Shown here: positions 16,312 to 22,194 of the stretch, one piece after another
Layout: every line of letters starts with the position of its first letter
How positions within the stretch are numbered: position 1 is the stretch's first letter
Source of the DNA: Deltaproteobacteria bacterium
GTDB lineage: Bacteria > Desulfobacterota > Desulfobacteria > Desulfobacterales > JAUVGT01
Reading direction: 5' to 3'
Length of the DNA: 22,194 nt
Assembly (NCBI GenBank): GCA_030593645.1
Contig: JAUVGT010000021.1
Location: 1 to 22,194 of the forward strand
Notes under the pieces: model-generated
What the model was told of the DNA's origin: nothing
What the model saw: only the letters and a program-made list of their open reading frames with translations
The model's database searches: none
Program-made: the position numbers and the translations under genes

Positions 16312-16330
16312 ATTAATAGAAACTAAAAAA

Positions 16331-16352
16331 GGGAGGAAAAATGGACGGCTAA
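16331..16352 (+). other. Mini-ORF 2 with strong ribosome site (three sense codons)
   Basis: GGGAGG at 16331-16336, four A residues, then ATG-GAC-GGC-TAA (16341-16352). Layout, spacing to the start codon and spacing to the RNA core equal those of mini-ORF 1, while two codons differ. Ribosomes loading at the extreme 5' end of the transcript would start and stop at once next to the structured RNA. Confidence 0.5.
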
Positions 16353-16362
16353 GCATATATTA

Positions 16363-16414
16363 AATTCCTGCTGAATATTAGACCGGGTTAAAAGCACCTG
16401 GGAACAGAAGCTTT
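16363..16414 (+). ncRNA. Pseudoknot-forming RNA element, copy 3
   Basis: This is the third copy of the motif. CCGGGT is at 16383-16388, loop TAAAAGC at 16389-16395, ACCTGG at 16396-16401, CAGAA at 16405-16409 and GCTTT at 16410-16414. Loop AAAGC pairs with GCUUU over five bases. It begins about 40 bases after the expected start of the sigma-54 transcript. The linker after CTGCTG differs from copies 1 and 2 (AATATTAGA against ATCTTCAAG and CTCGTCAAG), whereas the pairing segments are kept, as expected for selection on structure. Confidence 0.65.
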
Positions 16415-16550
16415 GAGTTAGTTTTTAGACTGGTTTTAATTCCACTTTTCCGATCTGCTTACCGCTCCTTTGATAACAAGTACTGTTAAAGATCCATCTA
16501 TCACGCTTTAAGGATCGAATGATTTATCGGTTTTATTAAAGCATGAATTC

Positions 16551-16607
16551 TTAGCCCAACGGGGTGTATAGACCCTGTAAGGCTGAATCAAAAAATTAAC
16601 AGGATAG
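16551..16607 (+). ncRNA. Second conserved RNA element, downstream of copy 3
   Basis: TTAGCCCAAC, GGGGT-GTATAG-ACCC, TGTAAGGCTGAATC, an A-run and AACAGGATAGTT. AGCC/GGCT and GGGGU/ACCCU can form a hairpin with an inner stem. It matches 9466-9525. It ends ~10 bases before the ribosome site (AAAGGAGG, 16616-16623) of the 119-aa gene, so folding could affect translation. The ~135 bases between RNA copy 3 and this element are less conserved. Confidence 0.5.
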
Positions 16608-16630
16608 TTATATTTAAAGGAGGTCATACG

Positions 16631-16990
16631 ATGGGAAAAGCAGCTAAAAGAGCACGATCTAAAAGGAGAATGTATTTTGTGAAACTGGCCGCTGAAAGTG
16701 CTTCAAAATTTGAGTCTGAGTATCAAAAACGGCTTTCTTCCTGGGCCAGAGAAATAAGAAAGGGTGGCATTAATTTAAGAAACAAACCGCTGAAAGAGGC
16801 ATACGCAATTTTAAACGCATGCGGCAGTGAAATCTATGTGAAATACGAACGGATTACGTATGAAGTATTGTATGAGCAGTTTAATCCGTCCTATTTTGTA
16901 CCGTTTGAGCGCTGTGTTTCAAATTACAAGAAGCTGCTGGAAATGGGCGTTCTATATAAAGGTGTAACGAAAGGAGAGTATTATGAGTGA
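16631..16990 (+). CDS. Basic protein of unknown function (119 aa)
   Basis: The ribosome site AAAGGAGG lies 7 bp before the ATG. The N-terminus is highly basic (MGKAAKRARSKRRMYF), followed by a helical region (LAAESASKFESEYQKRLSSWAREIRK) and a folded, Tyr-rich C-terminal half (EIYVKYERITYEVLYEQF). I recognise no family. The basic tip suggests nucleic-acid or ribosome binding. It is the first gene of sigma-54 unit 2 and mirrors the 57-aa protein of unit 1 in position, MGK start and ribosome site. Its stop overlaps the next gene by 8 bp. Confidence 0.75.
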   Translation: MGKAAKRARSKRRMYFVKLAAESASKFESEYQKRLSSWAREIRKGGINLRNKPLKEAYAILNACGSEIYVKYERITYEVLYEQFNPSYFVPFERCVSNYKKLLEMGVLYKGVTKGEYYE

Positions 16991-17162
16991 TTATCAATCG
17001 TGTCCGTATTGTGACCGCAAGGCCAAAGACTCGGTGTCATCAAATTGGTTTCCGGTTTATACCTGTTTGGAATGTGACACAAAATACTGCAGCCATGACG
17101 GACCACCGTGTCCTGAATGTAATTCTTCTGATTACGGTGAATATGACAAGGTCTATTCTTAG
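16983..17162 (+). CDS. Small zinc-ribbon protein (59 aa)
   Basis: The start overlaps the previous gene by 8 bp with GAAAGGAG upstream. The protein has Cys pairs at CPYC (7-10), CLEC (28-31) and CPEC (near 43), plus a Cys-His within KYCSHDG, a layout able to bind one or two zinc ions. The rest is acidic, ending DYGEYDKVYS. Zinc ribbons of this size often bind nucleic acid or act as protein adaptors. No family assigned. Translational coupling suggests it partners the 119-aa basic protein. Confidence 0.75.
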   Translation: MSDYQSCPYCDRKAKDSVSSNWFPVYTCLECDTKYCSHDGPPCPECNSSDYGEYDKVYS

Positions 17163-17240
17163 ACGTGATTTCATACCCACCTCTCAGAACTAATTTCTGT
17201 GTTTGAGTGCTATCACTCAATATAATTTGGACAGTAATTA

Positions 17241-17260
17241 ACCGCCTCCGGGCGGTTTTT
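17241..17260 (+). terminator. Rho-independent terminator-like hairpin
   Basis: ACCGCC-TCCG-GGCGGT followed directly by five T residues (the last stem T counted), a compact GC-rich stem with a stable tetraloop. It lies 78 bp after the zinc-ribbon gene and 22 bp before the next start, so it would separate a short, abundant transcript (RNA element plus two small genes) from the ATPase gene, with read-through possible. Confidence 0.8.
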
Positions 17261-17281
17261 CATTTAAAAGGGAGATACGAA

Positions 17282-17539
17282 ATGAGCATCAATAAATTAG
17301 AAGTAAAAAAGAAGATAGAAACAAGAGACCTGTTAGATATGGATGGTGAAAAAACTCACAAGGAGCGGTCTATTAGATCTGATTTGATAAGCCTGAAGGA
17401 AAACAATCTGAATGCAAAGTCAGCCATGGTTACAGAACTGGTGGCGATGGGATTTTCTTTAGAGGCGATTGAAAGAATTCTTAAACTTAAAAGTAACACT
17501 TTGGACAGGCTTTTATCAAGCCGACAACTAAATAGTTAA
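17282..17539 (+). CDS. Small helical protein (85 aa), unknown
   Basis: The start at 17282 is chosen because GGGAGA lies 6-8 bp upstream; an ATG at 17207 lies before the terminator and has no ribosome site. The N-terminal half is charged and probably disordered (KLEVKKKIETRDLLDMDGEK). The C-terminal ~35 residues (VTELVAMGFSLEAIERILKL, then KSNTLDRLLSSRQ) look like a helical bundle or helix-turn-helix. It lies 15 bp ahead of the large ATPase gene and may be its small partner. No family recognised. Confidence 0.65.
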   Translation: MSINKLEVKKKIETRDLLDMDGEKTHKERSIRSDLISLKENNLNAKSAMVTELVAMGFSLEAIERILKLKSNTLDRLLSSRQLNS

Positions 17540-17554
17540 CCATAAGAGGGGATT

Positions 17555-20047
17555 ATGAAAAACAAAAAGATGTTTCCTGAAGTTCTTGTGTCAGGATCAG
17601 CTCAATACTTTGAGGGCATTGGAGGGTTGAGTTTAAAGTCCATACTTAAGGGAGACCTCATAGATGACAAATCATCATGCACTGGAAAAAAGAATCATTT
17701 GGATCCTGTTGTACAGCAAAAAATGCGTGAAGATTTTGTCCACGCCATATCGTCCTGGCCCTCAAACATCACGCTTGAGCTTCATTTGACAGCATTACCT
17801 GACCTCCTTTACCGACCAAAAGGAAATCTATGGGTTACTATTTTTATAAGGAGCCTTGCACCCTCAAAAGAAAAAGCCAAAGAAGATATTATTTCGCGTT
17901 ATATCTCGTTGATGCCCATACTTAATGCATTCTTTCCTGAAATCGAGTTTGAACCCATCGTAGATGGTAATGAACTTAAGCAAAGAATCGCTCCTTTTAA
18001 ACCCACCCATGCCCTGGCAGTACAACGAAAAAAAAGGATCGTTACACTTTCAGCTCCTTTAAAAAGATTATCTGTCGGGTTTGGCCCGGTTGAGGAAAAA
18101 GACAATAAAGATAATAATGTTTTGACGCACTGTTTCCCATGGGTTCCATCTTTTGATGACGGCTGGAGCCTGATTTCTATTTTAATGGGGCAATTGGATC
18201 CTATCCAGATTATTATCCGGCTAAATACCGCAAAGACGAGTCAAAAAGCATTGAGCAGACTTAGAAATAATATAAAAGTGTGTGAACTTTTTTTATCCAG
18301 GGTTAAGGAATATCAAATAACATTAAACAAGCAGGCCGATTTAATTAAACAAGTATCCCTGGCAGAACTGGCGCAACTGGGAAACGCGAGTTTTAATATG
18401 GGGGTATTTATACTCGCCCCCGGACATATTGACAAATCCCTAGGGAACCTTCTGGGCAGAACAATCACAGGGCCATATTCGATTGAAAATGAGATCGATC
18501 TTTTTACAGGCGGATTTACGTTAAAAGACGTCATCGTGCAAAAAGTAAAAAGCGGAAGTTATTTCTTAGAAACGGAACCTTTCACTTTGCCAGAGGCAGC
18601 TGCCGCTTTTAAGCTTCCGTCTCCTCCATTAGAGGAGATTTCCGCTCTGCCGGTTAAACGTTCCAGGACATCCATTGTTAATCTGCCGTTTGATGAAAAT
18701 GATCGGAGTGATTCCATTCGCCTGTTTCTTAACAAAGACAAAGGCATATCCCAGCCGATTTATGCCGGTACGGAAGATAGAATGCGGCACTGTTTCATCG
18801 TCGGACAAACGGGTACCGGGAAATCAACATTAATGGAGAACATGATCCTTCAGGATATCCATGCGGGCAGAGGGCTCGCCGTTATCGATCCCCATGGAGA
18901 AATGGTGGATAATATACTGGGTCGAATTCCGAAAAACAGAACGGAAGATATTATTCTATTCGACCTGTTAGACAAGGAAAAACCTTTAGGTTTTAATATA
19001 CTGGAATGGGATACCATTGAAGAAAGAGATCTTATTATAGATGAACTCTACATGACCGTGGATCATTTATATGACATGAGATCTACAGGGGGGCCGATTT
19101 TTGAATCTCATTTCAGGGGAATGCTTAAACTCCTCATGAGCGCAAAAGGCAAAAAAGACTTCACCCCGACCCTCCTTGATTTCACTAGATGCTACATCGA
19201 TAAGGATTTCAGGCAGTGGCTGTTAGAATCCACCGAAGACCCTCAAACAAAGGATTTTGTGAAAGAACTTGAAGAAGCTGGTGGGGAAGCCAGTTTAAAA
19301 AATGTATCGCCCTATATTACTTCAAAATTAAGCCGCTTTTTCAATGACACAACACTTAGACGTATCGTGGGGCAGAATAAAAGCAGTTTGGATTTTGATG
19401 ACATCATGAATAACCGTAAAGTACTCTTGGTTAAACTCGGGAAAGGACGTTTCGGTTCTTCAGTGAGTTCCCTGATCTCAAATCAGATTGTGGCAAATCT
19501 GAAATTGGCTGCTATGAAACGGGGAAATATGCGGCCCGAAGATCGTAAAGATTTTTTTCTGTATGTGGATGAATGTCATAACCTGCCTTCAGACAATTTT
19601 ATGGAACTGCTTTCAGAAGCACGCAAGTACCGCATGGGCCTTATCCTGGCGACCCAATATACATCGCAGCTTGATGGTTCTGATTCAATCAAGGACAACC
19701 TGCTGTCTGCTATCACGGGCAATGTGGGCACCACCCTGATTTTCCGACTTGGTCTGGAAGATGCCGGGAAAATCGGTACATTATTAAAGCCGCATTTCAA
19801 TGATCTGGATATCACCGGTTTACCGAACTGGAATGGTTATGCGCGTTTGCAGCTTAATAATTCAGCCACACCACCATTTAGTTTTCAAACTGAAAAAGAT
19901 CCAACACCTTTTAATAAAAAGCTGGCAGCAAATATTAAAAACTTATCACGTTCTAAATATGGCACCCCCTGCAGTTTAGTGGATTTTCAAATTCTAAAGA
20001 GACGATCGATATGGAAAGAGGAAGAAAGTAAAGAGGATAAAAAATAA
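17555..20047 (+). CDS. HerA/TraG-like (FtsK-HerA superfamily) ATPase with DUF87-type motor
   Basis: This is an 830-residue protein. Residues 1-~400 are a mixed region without clear membrane segments (FxxxLGxxLLG-type fragments near 300, GPYSIENEIDLFTGGF). The motor follows: Walker A GQTGTGKST at 417-425, LAVIDPHGEM just after, Walker B FFLYVDE with Asp672-Glu673, and the LILATQYTSQL sensor region near 700. The DPHGE signature and order match conjugation-coupling (TraG/VirD4) and HerA-type DNA translocases. No relaxase, pilus or mating-pair genes are in the window, so this is probably not a complete conjugation system; related motors occur in defence islands. The start ATG has GAGGGG 4-8 bp upstream, and the 85-aa gene lies 15 bp before it. 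Confidence 0.85.
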   Translation: MKNKKMFPEVLVSGSAQYFEGIGGLSLKSILKGDLIDDKSSCTGKKNHLDPVVQQKMREDFVHAISSWPSNITLELHLTALPDLLYRPKGNLWVTIFIRSLAPSKEKAKEDIISRYISLMPILNAFFPEIEFEPIVDGNELKQRIAPFKPTHALAVQRKKRIVTLSAPLKRLSVGFGPVEEKDNKDNNVLTHCFPWVPSFDDGWSLISILMGQLDPIQIIIRLNTAKTSQKALSRLRNNIKVCELFLSRVKEYQITLNKQADLIKQVSLAELAQLGNASFNMGVFILAPGHIDKSLGNLLGRTITGPYSIENEIDLFTGGFTLKDVIVQKVKSGSYFLETEPFTLPEAAAAFKLPSPPLEEISALPVKRSRTSIVNLPFDENDRSDSIRLFLNKDKGISQPIYAGTEDRMRHCFIVGQTGTGKSTLMENMILQDIHAGRGLAVIDPHGEMVDNILGRIPKNRTEDIILFDLLDKEKPLGFNILEWDTIEERDLIIDELYMTVDHLYDMRSTGGPIFESHFRGMLKLLMSAKGKKDFTPTLLDFTRCYIDKDFRQWLLESTEDPQTKDFVKELEEAGGEASLKNVSPYITSKLSRFFNDTTLRRIVGQNKSSLDFDDIMNNRKVLLVKLGKGRFGSSVSSLISNQIVANLKLAAMKRGNMRPEDRKDFFLYVDECHNLPSDNFMELLSEARKYRMGLILATQYTSQLDGSDSIKDNLLSAITGNVGTTLIFRLGLEDAGKIGTLLKPHFNDLDITGLPNWNGYARLQLNNSATPPFSFQTEKDPTPFNKKLAANIKNLSRSKYGTPCSLVDFQILKRRSIWKEEESKEDKK

Positions 20048-20167
20048 AAATCAAAAGAGTATAATAGTGATCCAAAATTAAAACCGAAACAAATATTTAA
20101 CATATATCGAGGATTAAAATGGCATAAAATGGCGCCCCCCGCCGTCAAAACAAATAAGGAGGATATT

Positions 20168-20614
20168 ATGAATAAAAACGCATTTACAACCATTGTTGGT
20201 ATTTTATTGATTCTTTACGCATTAACTAATTTTGGAGCTTCCATGGGGCAATTTGCCAAAGGAAAAACGGTCAGCAGTACAGCCTCGATGGCCGTTAGTG
20301 TCGGAAATACGACCGGCAACCAGGCCGATGCAAGTAGGATTCAAAAACAGGGAGCCCAGGCAAGTACGATATTGTATGCGATCGCATTGTTAATTCTGTT
20401 CACTGCTATTATGGATATTGCTGCCGCGATTGGGTTGTTTTCCGGAAAAAACTGGGCATTCGCTGTCGTTGTGACAGCCGCGATCTGCGGCATACTTGTT
20501 GAGATACAGGACACGGCGGAAGATGGTTTTGGAATTGGGAAATTTATCTTTTTTGCTATAAATGCCCTGGCTTTAATCGTGGCTTTTTCGGCAAAAAAGG
20601 ACCCGGTATTTTAA
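20168..20614 (+). CDS. Small polytopic membrane protein (148 aa), unknown
   Basis: The start at 20168 is preferred over 20129 because AAGGAGG lies 5-6 bp upstream. The protein has three to four membrane segments: ~7-25, ~83-103, ~107-125 and ~128-143. The first extracytoplasmic loop, ~28-80, is rich in Ser, Thr, Gly and Gln. The last residues (SAKKDPVF) are basic and probably cytosolic. No family recognised. It follows the HerA-like gene by ~120 bp. Confidence 0.7.
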   Translation: MNKNAFTTIVGILLILYALTNFGASMGQFAKGKTVSSTASMAVSVGNTTGNQADASRIQKQGAQASTILYAIALLILFTAIMDIAAAIGLFSGKNWAFAVVVTAAICGILVEIQDTAEDGFGIGKFIFFAINALALIVAFSAKKDPVF

Positions 20615-20866
20615 CTAAACCGATCATTCATTACTGACCACGCGGGGGTGCTGCTATCAATCGCTAACGCGATTGAGTTATGAATTATTAGTTTTGAGTG
20701 TTGAATTAACTTATTATTGAATCGATTCTTTCAGTTAATTCATTGTTCTCAAACCTGACAAAAAAATCTTCAATCAGGCTTAGGGACTGGTCTTGTACCT
20801 ACCCTACAGAACCGAAATTAAACCTGAGAGTAGGGTCAAACCATTTATATAAGGAGGTATAAGACA
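20615..20866. repeat. Intergenic region with three inverted repeats
   Basis: This 252 bp gap holds three structures. CAATCGC-TAAC-GCGATTG (20658-20675) is a perfect hairpin. TGAATTAACT (20702-20711) and AGTTAATTCA (20733-20742) form a 10 bp inverted repeat that encloses the palindrome GAATCGATTC (20720-20729). ACCCTAC and GTAGGGT (near 20799-20839) form a long-loop stem ending ~25 bp before the ribosome site of the next gene. None has the T run of a standard terminator. I see no sigma-54 promoter here. Confidence 0.5.
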
Positions 20867-21016
20867 ATGGTAATTATTGAATATTTAATAAGATGTATCG
20901 TCACTGCGGTTGAAACTCTATGCGGATCATTAATCATTCTGATTGCTATGATTGCACTATATAAATTATTTCGGAATAAACCGGATGGAAAGGTCAAAAA
21001 GATAAATGGATTATAA
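20867..21016 (+). CDS. Small single-pass membrane protein (49 aa)
   Basis: A strong ribosome site (TAAGGAGG) lies 9 bp before the ATG, and the ORF ends in TAA. One long hydrophobic helix runs from ~residue 8 to 34 (VTAVETLCGSLIILIAMIAL), followed by a basic tail (KLFRNKPDGKVKKIN). Size and layout resemble small membrane regulators or toxin-like peptides, but nothing identifies a family. The helix begins with a negatively charged Glu and has a single Cys. Confidence 0.55.
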   Translation: MVIIEYLIRCIVTAVETLCGSLIILIAMIALYKLFRNKPDGKVKKINGL

Positions 21017-21216
21017 TCTATTCAGCTGCATCGGAATATTATATCAGCGATATGAAAGGCTTCTCCCGGGGGATCAGTATTGCCGGGCAGTGGGCTGTTA
21101 CTTTTTTAAGATCAAAACTTCTGGATGAGTAATAATAATGCTCAAAAAGTGATGGAACAGGATGTCTTCGATCCTGACATATTTACTTTTACAAAATGGA
21201 GTTATTAGGAGGAAAA

Positions 21217-22194
21217 ATGAAAGCATTAAATATCATTCTTTGTTTATTAATCGGTCTGTCTTTAAGCTGCTCCGCATCAAAACATCAGTTAAATAAAGAT
21301 CGACCCTTAAAGAATGATTTCAGTCATAAAAATAAACAGCATAAAAGTAACCTGGACCAAAGGCTATCCGGCTTAACAGATCAAATTGTTCAAAGCATGA
21401 TCGAAGGCAAACGAAATAAAATTGCTGTAATTGAATTCACAAATCTTGATGGTAATGTGACCAACTTCGGTAAATATTTATCCGAAGAGCTCATCACACG
21501 ATTATTTCTTACAAGAAAATTTGAGGTTATAGAAAGACATTTACTGAATAAAATTATGGAGGAACACAACCTAAATTCTTCAGGATTAATCGATCCGACA
21601 ACGGCAAAAAAATTGGGTAAACTCTTAGGAGTGGATGCCATCGCTTCAGGATCTATTACAGACTTAGGCACTGATGTAAAAGTAAATGCAAGGATCATTG
21701 CGACAGAAACAGGGTCGATATTTGCCGTTGCATCTGTAAAAATTATTAAGGATGAAACCGTAATAAGCTTAATGAGTCAAATAAGAGGCTCGAATCATTT
21801 AAGGATAACGAATAAAAAATCTCGTTTGATAAAATCAACCCATAGCTTTAAAGCCGGAGATGTTTTTTATAAAGAAAATTTTAACAAATACGACGAAGGA
21901 GACCCCCTTACCGATTGGGGGGCAAATTTGGTAGTCAGAAGAGCCCGAAACGGTAAAAAGTATTTAACCTCCTTTGTCCCTGGAATTCATAGAGCAAAAC
22001 AGAATGTGACATTCCCCAAAAACTTTGAATTTGAATATGACTGGTCGGCATACGATGACCGATACAGTGGAAAGAGGGCTCCATATGTCAGATTTATTTT
22101 TGAACTCATCGATAAAAATGGAAAGGCATTTAAAATAGAATTCGGAAACTGGGGAGTAAAATTGCCTGGGCTAAACGTTTTGGATTTTAACGAG
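21217..22194 (+). CDS. FlgO/CsgG-like lipoprotein (3' end beyond window)
   Basis: The ribosome site TAGGAGG lies 5-6 bp before ATG. The N-terminus is a lipoprotein signal (MKALNIILCLLIGLSLSC, lipobox with Cys18). Residues ~65-185 resemble the FlgO/CsgG-type periplasmic domain: KIAVIEFTNLDG, LSEELITRLF, KFEVIERHLLNKIMEE, TAKKLGKLLGVDAIASGSI, then VNARIIATETGSI. These domains form oligomers at the outer membrane. After residue ~200 a second, beta-rich domain begins (FKAGDVFYKENF, and FEFEYDWSAYDDRYSG near 280), resembling a carbohydrate-binding or sandwich fold. At least 326 residues are encoded before the window ends. Together with the small membrane proteins it points to an envelope function for unit 2. 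Confidence 0.8.
   Translation, partial: MKALNIILCLLIGLSLSCSASKHQLNKDRPLKNDFSHKNKQHKSNLDQRLSGLTDQIVQSMIEGKRNKIAVIEFTNLDGNVTNFGKYLSEELITRLFLTRKFEVIERHLLNKIMEEHNLNSSGLIDPTTAKKLGKLLGVDAIASGSITDLGTDVKVNARIIATETGSIFAVASVKIIKDETVISLMSQIRGSNHLRITNKKSRLIKSTHSFKAGDVFYKENFNKYDEGDPLTDWGANLVVRRARNGKKYLTSFVPGIHRAKQNVTFPKNFEFEYDWSAYDDRYSGKRAPYVRFIFELIDKNGKAFKIEFGNWGVKLPGLNVLDFNE

Noticed and set aside
17207..17281. Longer start for the 85-aa protein
   Set aside because: The extension would be translated through the terminator-like hairpin and has no ribosome site.
17555..20047. Calling the ATPase a conjugation coupling protein (virD4/traG)
   Set aside because: The motor motifs fit, but no N-terminal membrane anchor and no conjugation genes are visible, so only the superfamily is named.
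21052..21132. A 26-codon frame (MKGFSRGISIAG...) and an 18-codon frame at 21152-21208 between the 49-aa gene and the lipoprotein
   Set aside because: Neither has a convincing ribosome site, and both are short enough to arise by chance.

Overview
The window reads as an accessory defence region of a Gram-negative bacterium. A Desulfobacterota (sulfate-reducer type) host is my best guess, from strong AGGAGG-type ribosome sites, two textbook sigma-54 promoters, AT-leaning composition and protein style. That assignment is inference, not proof. Every supported gene is on the + strand.

Region 1 (1-4715) is a CRISPR adaptation module: a Cas6-reverse transcriptase-Cas1 fusion, cas2, a ~300 bp leader and an array of 17 repeats and 16 spacers. 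This architecture belongs to RNA-capable type III systems. No cas10 or other effector-complex gene is in the window, so the interference complex must lie upstream or elsewhere. Region 2 (4815-8706) carries two proteins with CARF (cyclic-oligonucleotide-sensing) folds. The first is a Can1-like double-CARF nuclease. The second is an RtcR-like CARF-AAA+-HTH activator of sigma-54 RNA polymerase.

Region 3 (8707-16092) starts 3 bp after the activator gene with an inverted repeat TTGAA-N4-TTCAA and a sigma-54 promoter. It continues as an operon-like run: a structured RNA element, a 57-aa basic protein, a second copy of the RNA element, a secreted vWA protein, a polytopic membrane protein, an unknown helical protein, a Ycf46-like AAA+ ATPase, a DegT-family PLP enzyme and a DHH/DHHA1 phosphoesterase-like protein. 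Region 4 (16093-22194) repeats the logic. The same inverted repeat and a near-perfect sigma-54 promoter are followed by a third copy of the RNA element, a 119-aa basic protein, a small zinc-ribbon protein, a terminator-like hairpin, an 85-aa protein, a HerA/TraG-like ATPase, two small membrane proteins and a FlgO/CsgG-like lipoprotein cut by the window end.

Working model (inference): a nucleotide or RNA-end signal read by the CARF domain of the activator switches on two sigma-54 transcription units. Both begin with a conserved pseudoknot-forming RNA preceded by a four-codon mini-ORF, and both encode mostly envelope proteins and ATPases. The rtcBA RNA-repair genes normally controlled by RtcR are absent; this different cargo stands in their place. 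The DHH-type protein could act as the off switch by degrading the signal. The RNA element and this regulon are the most novel material here.
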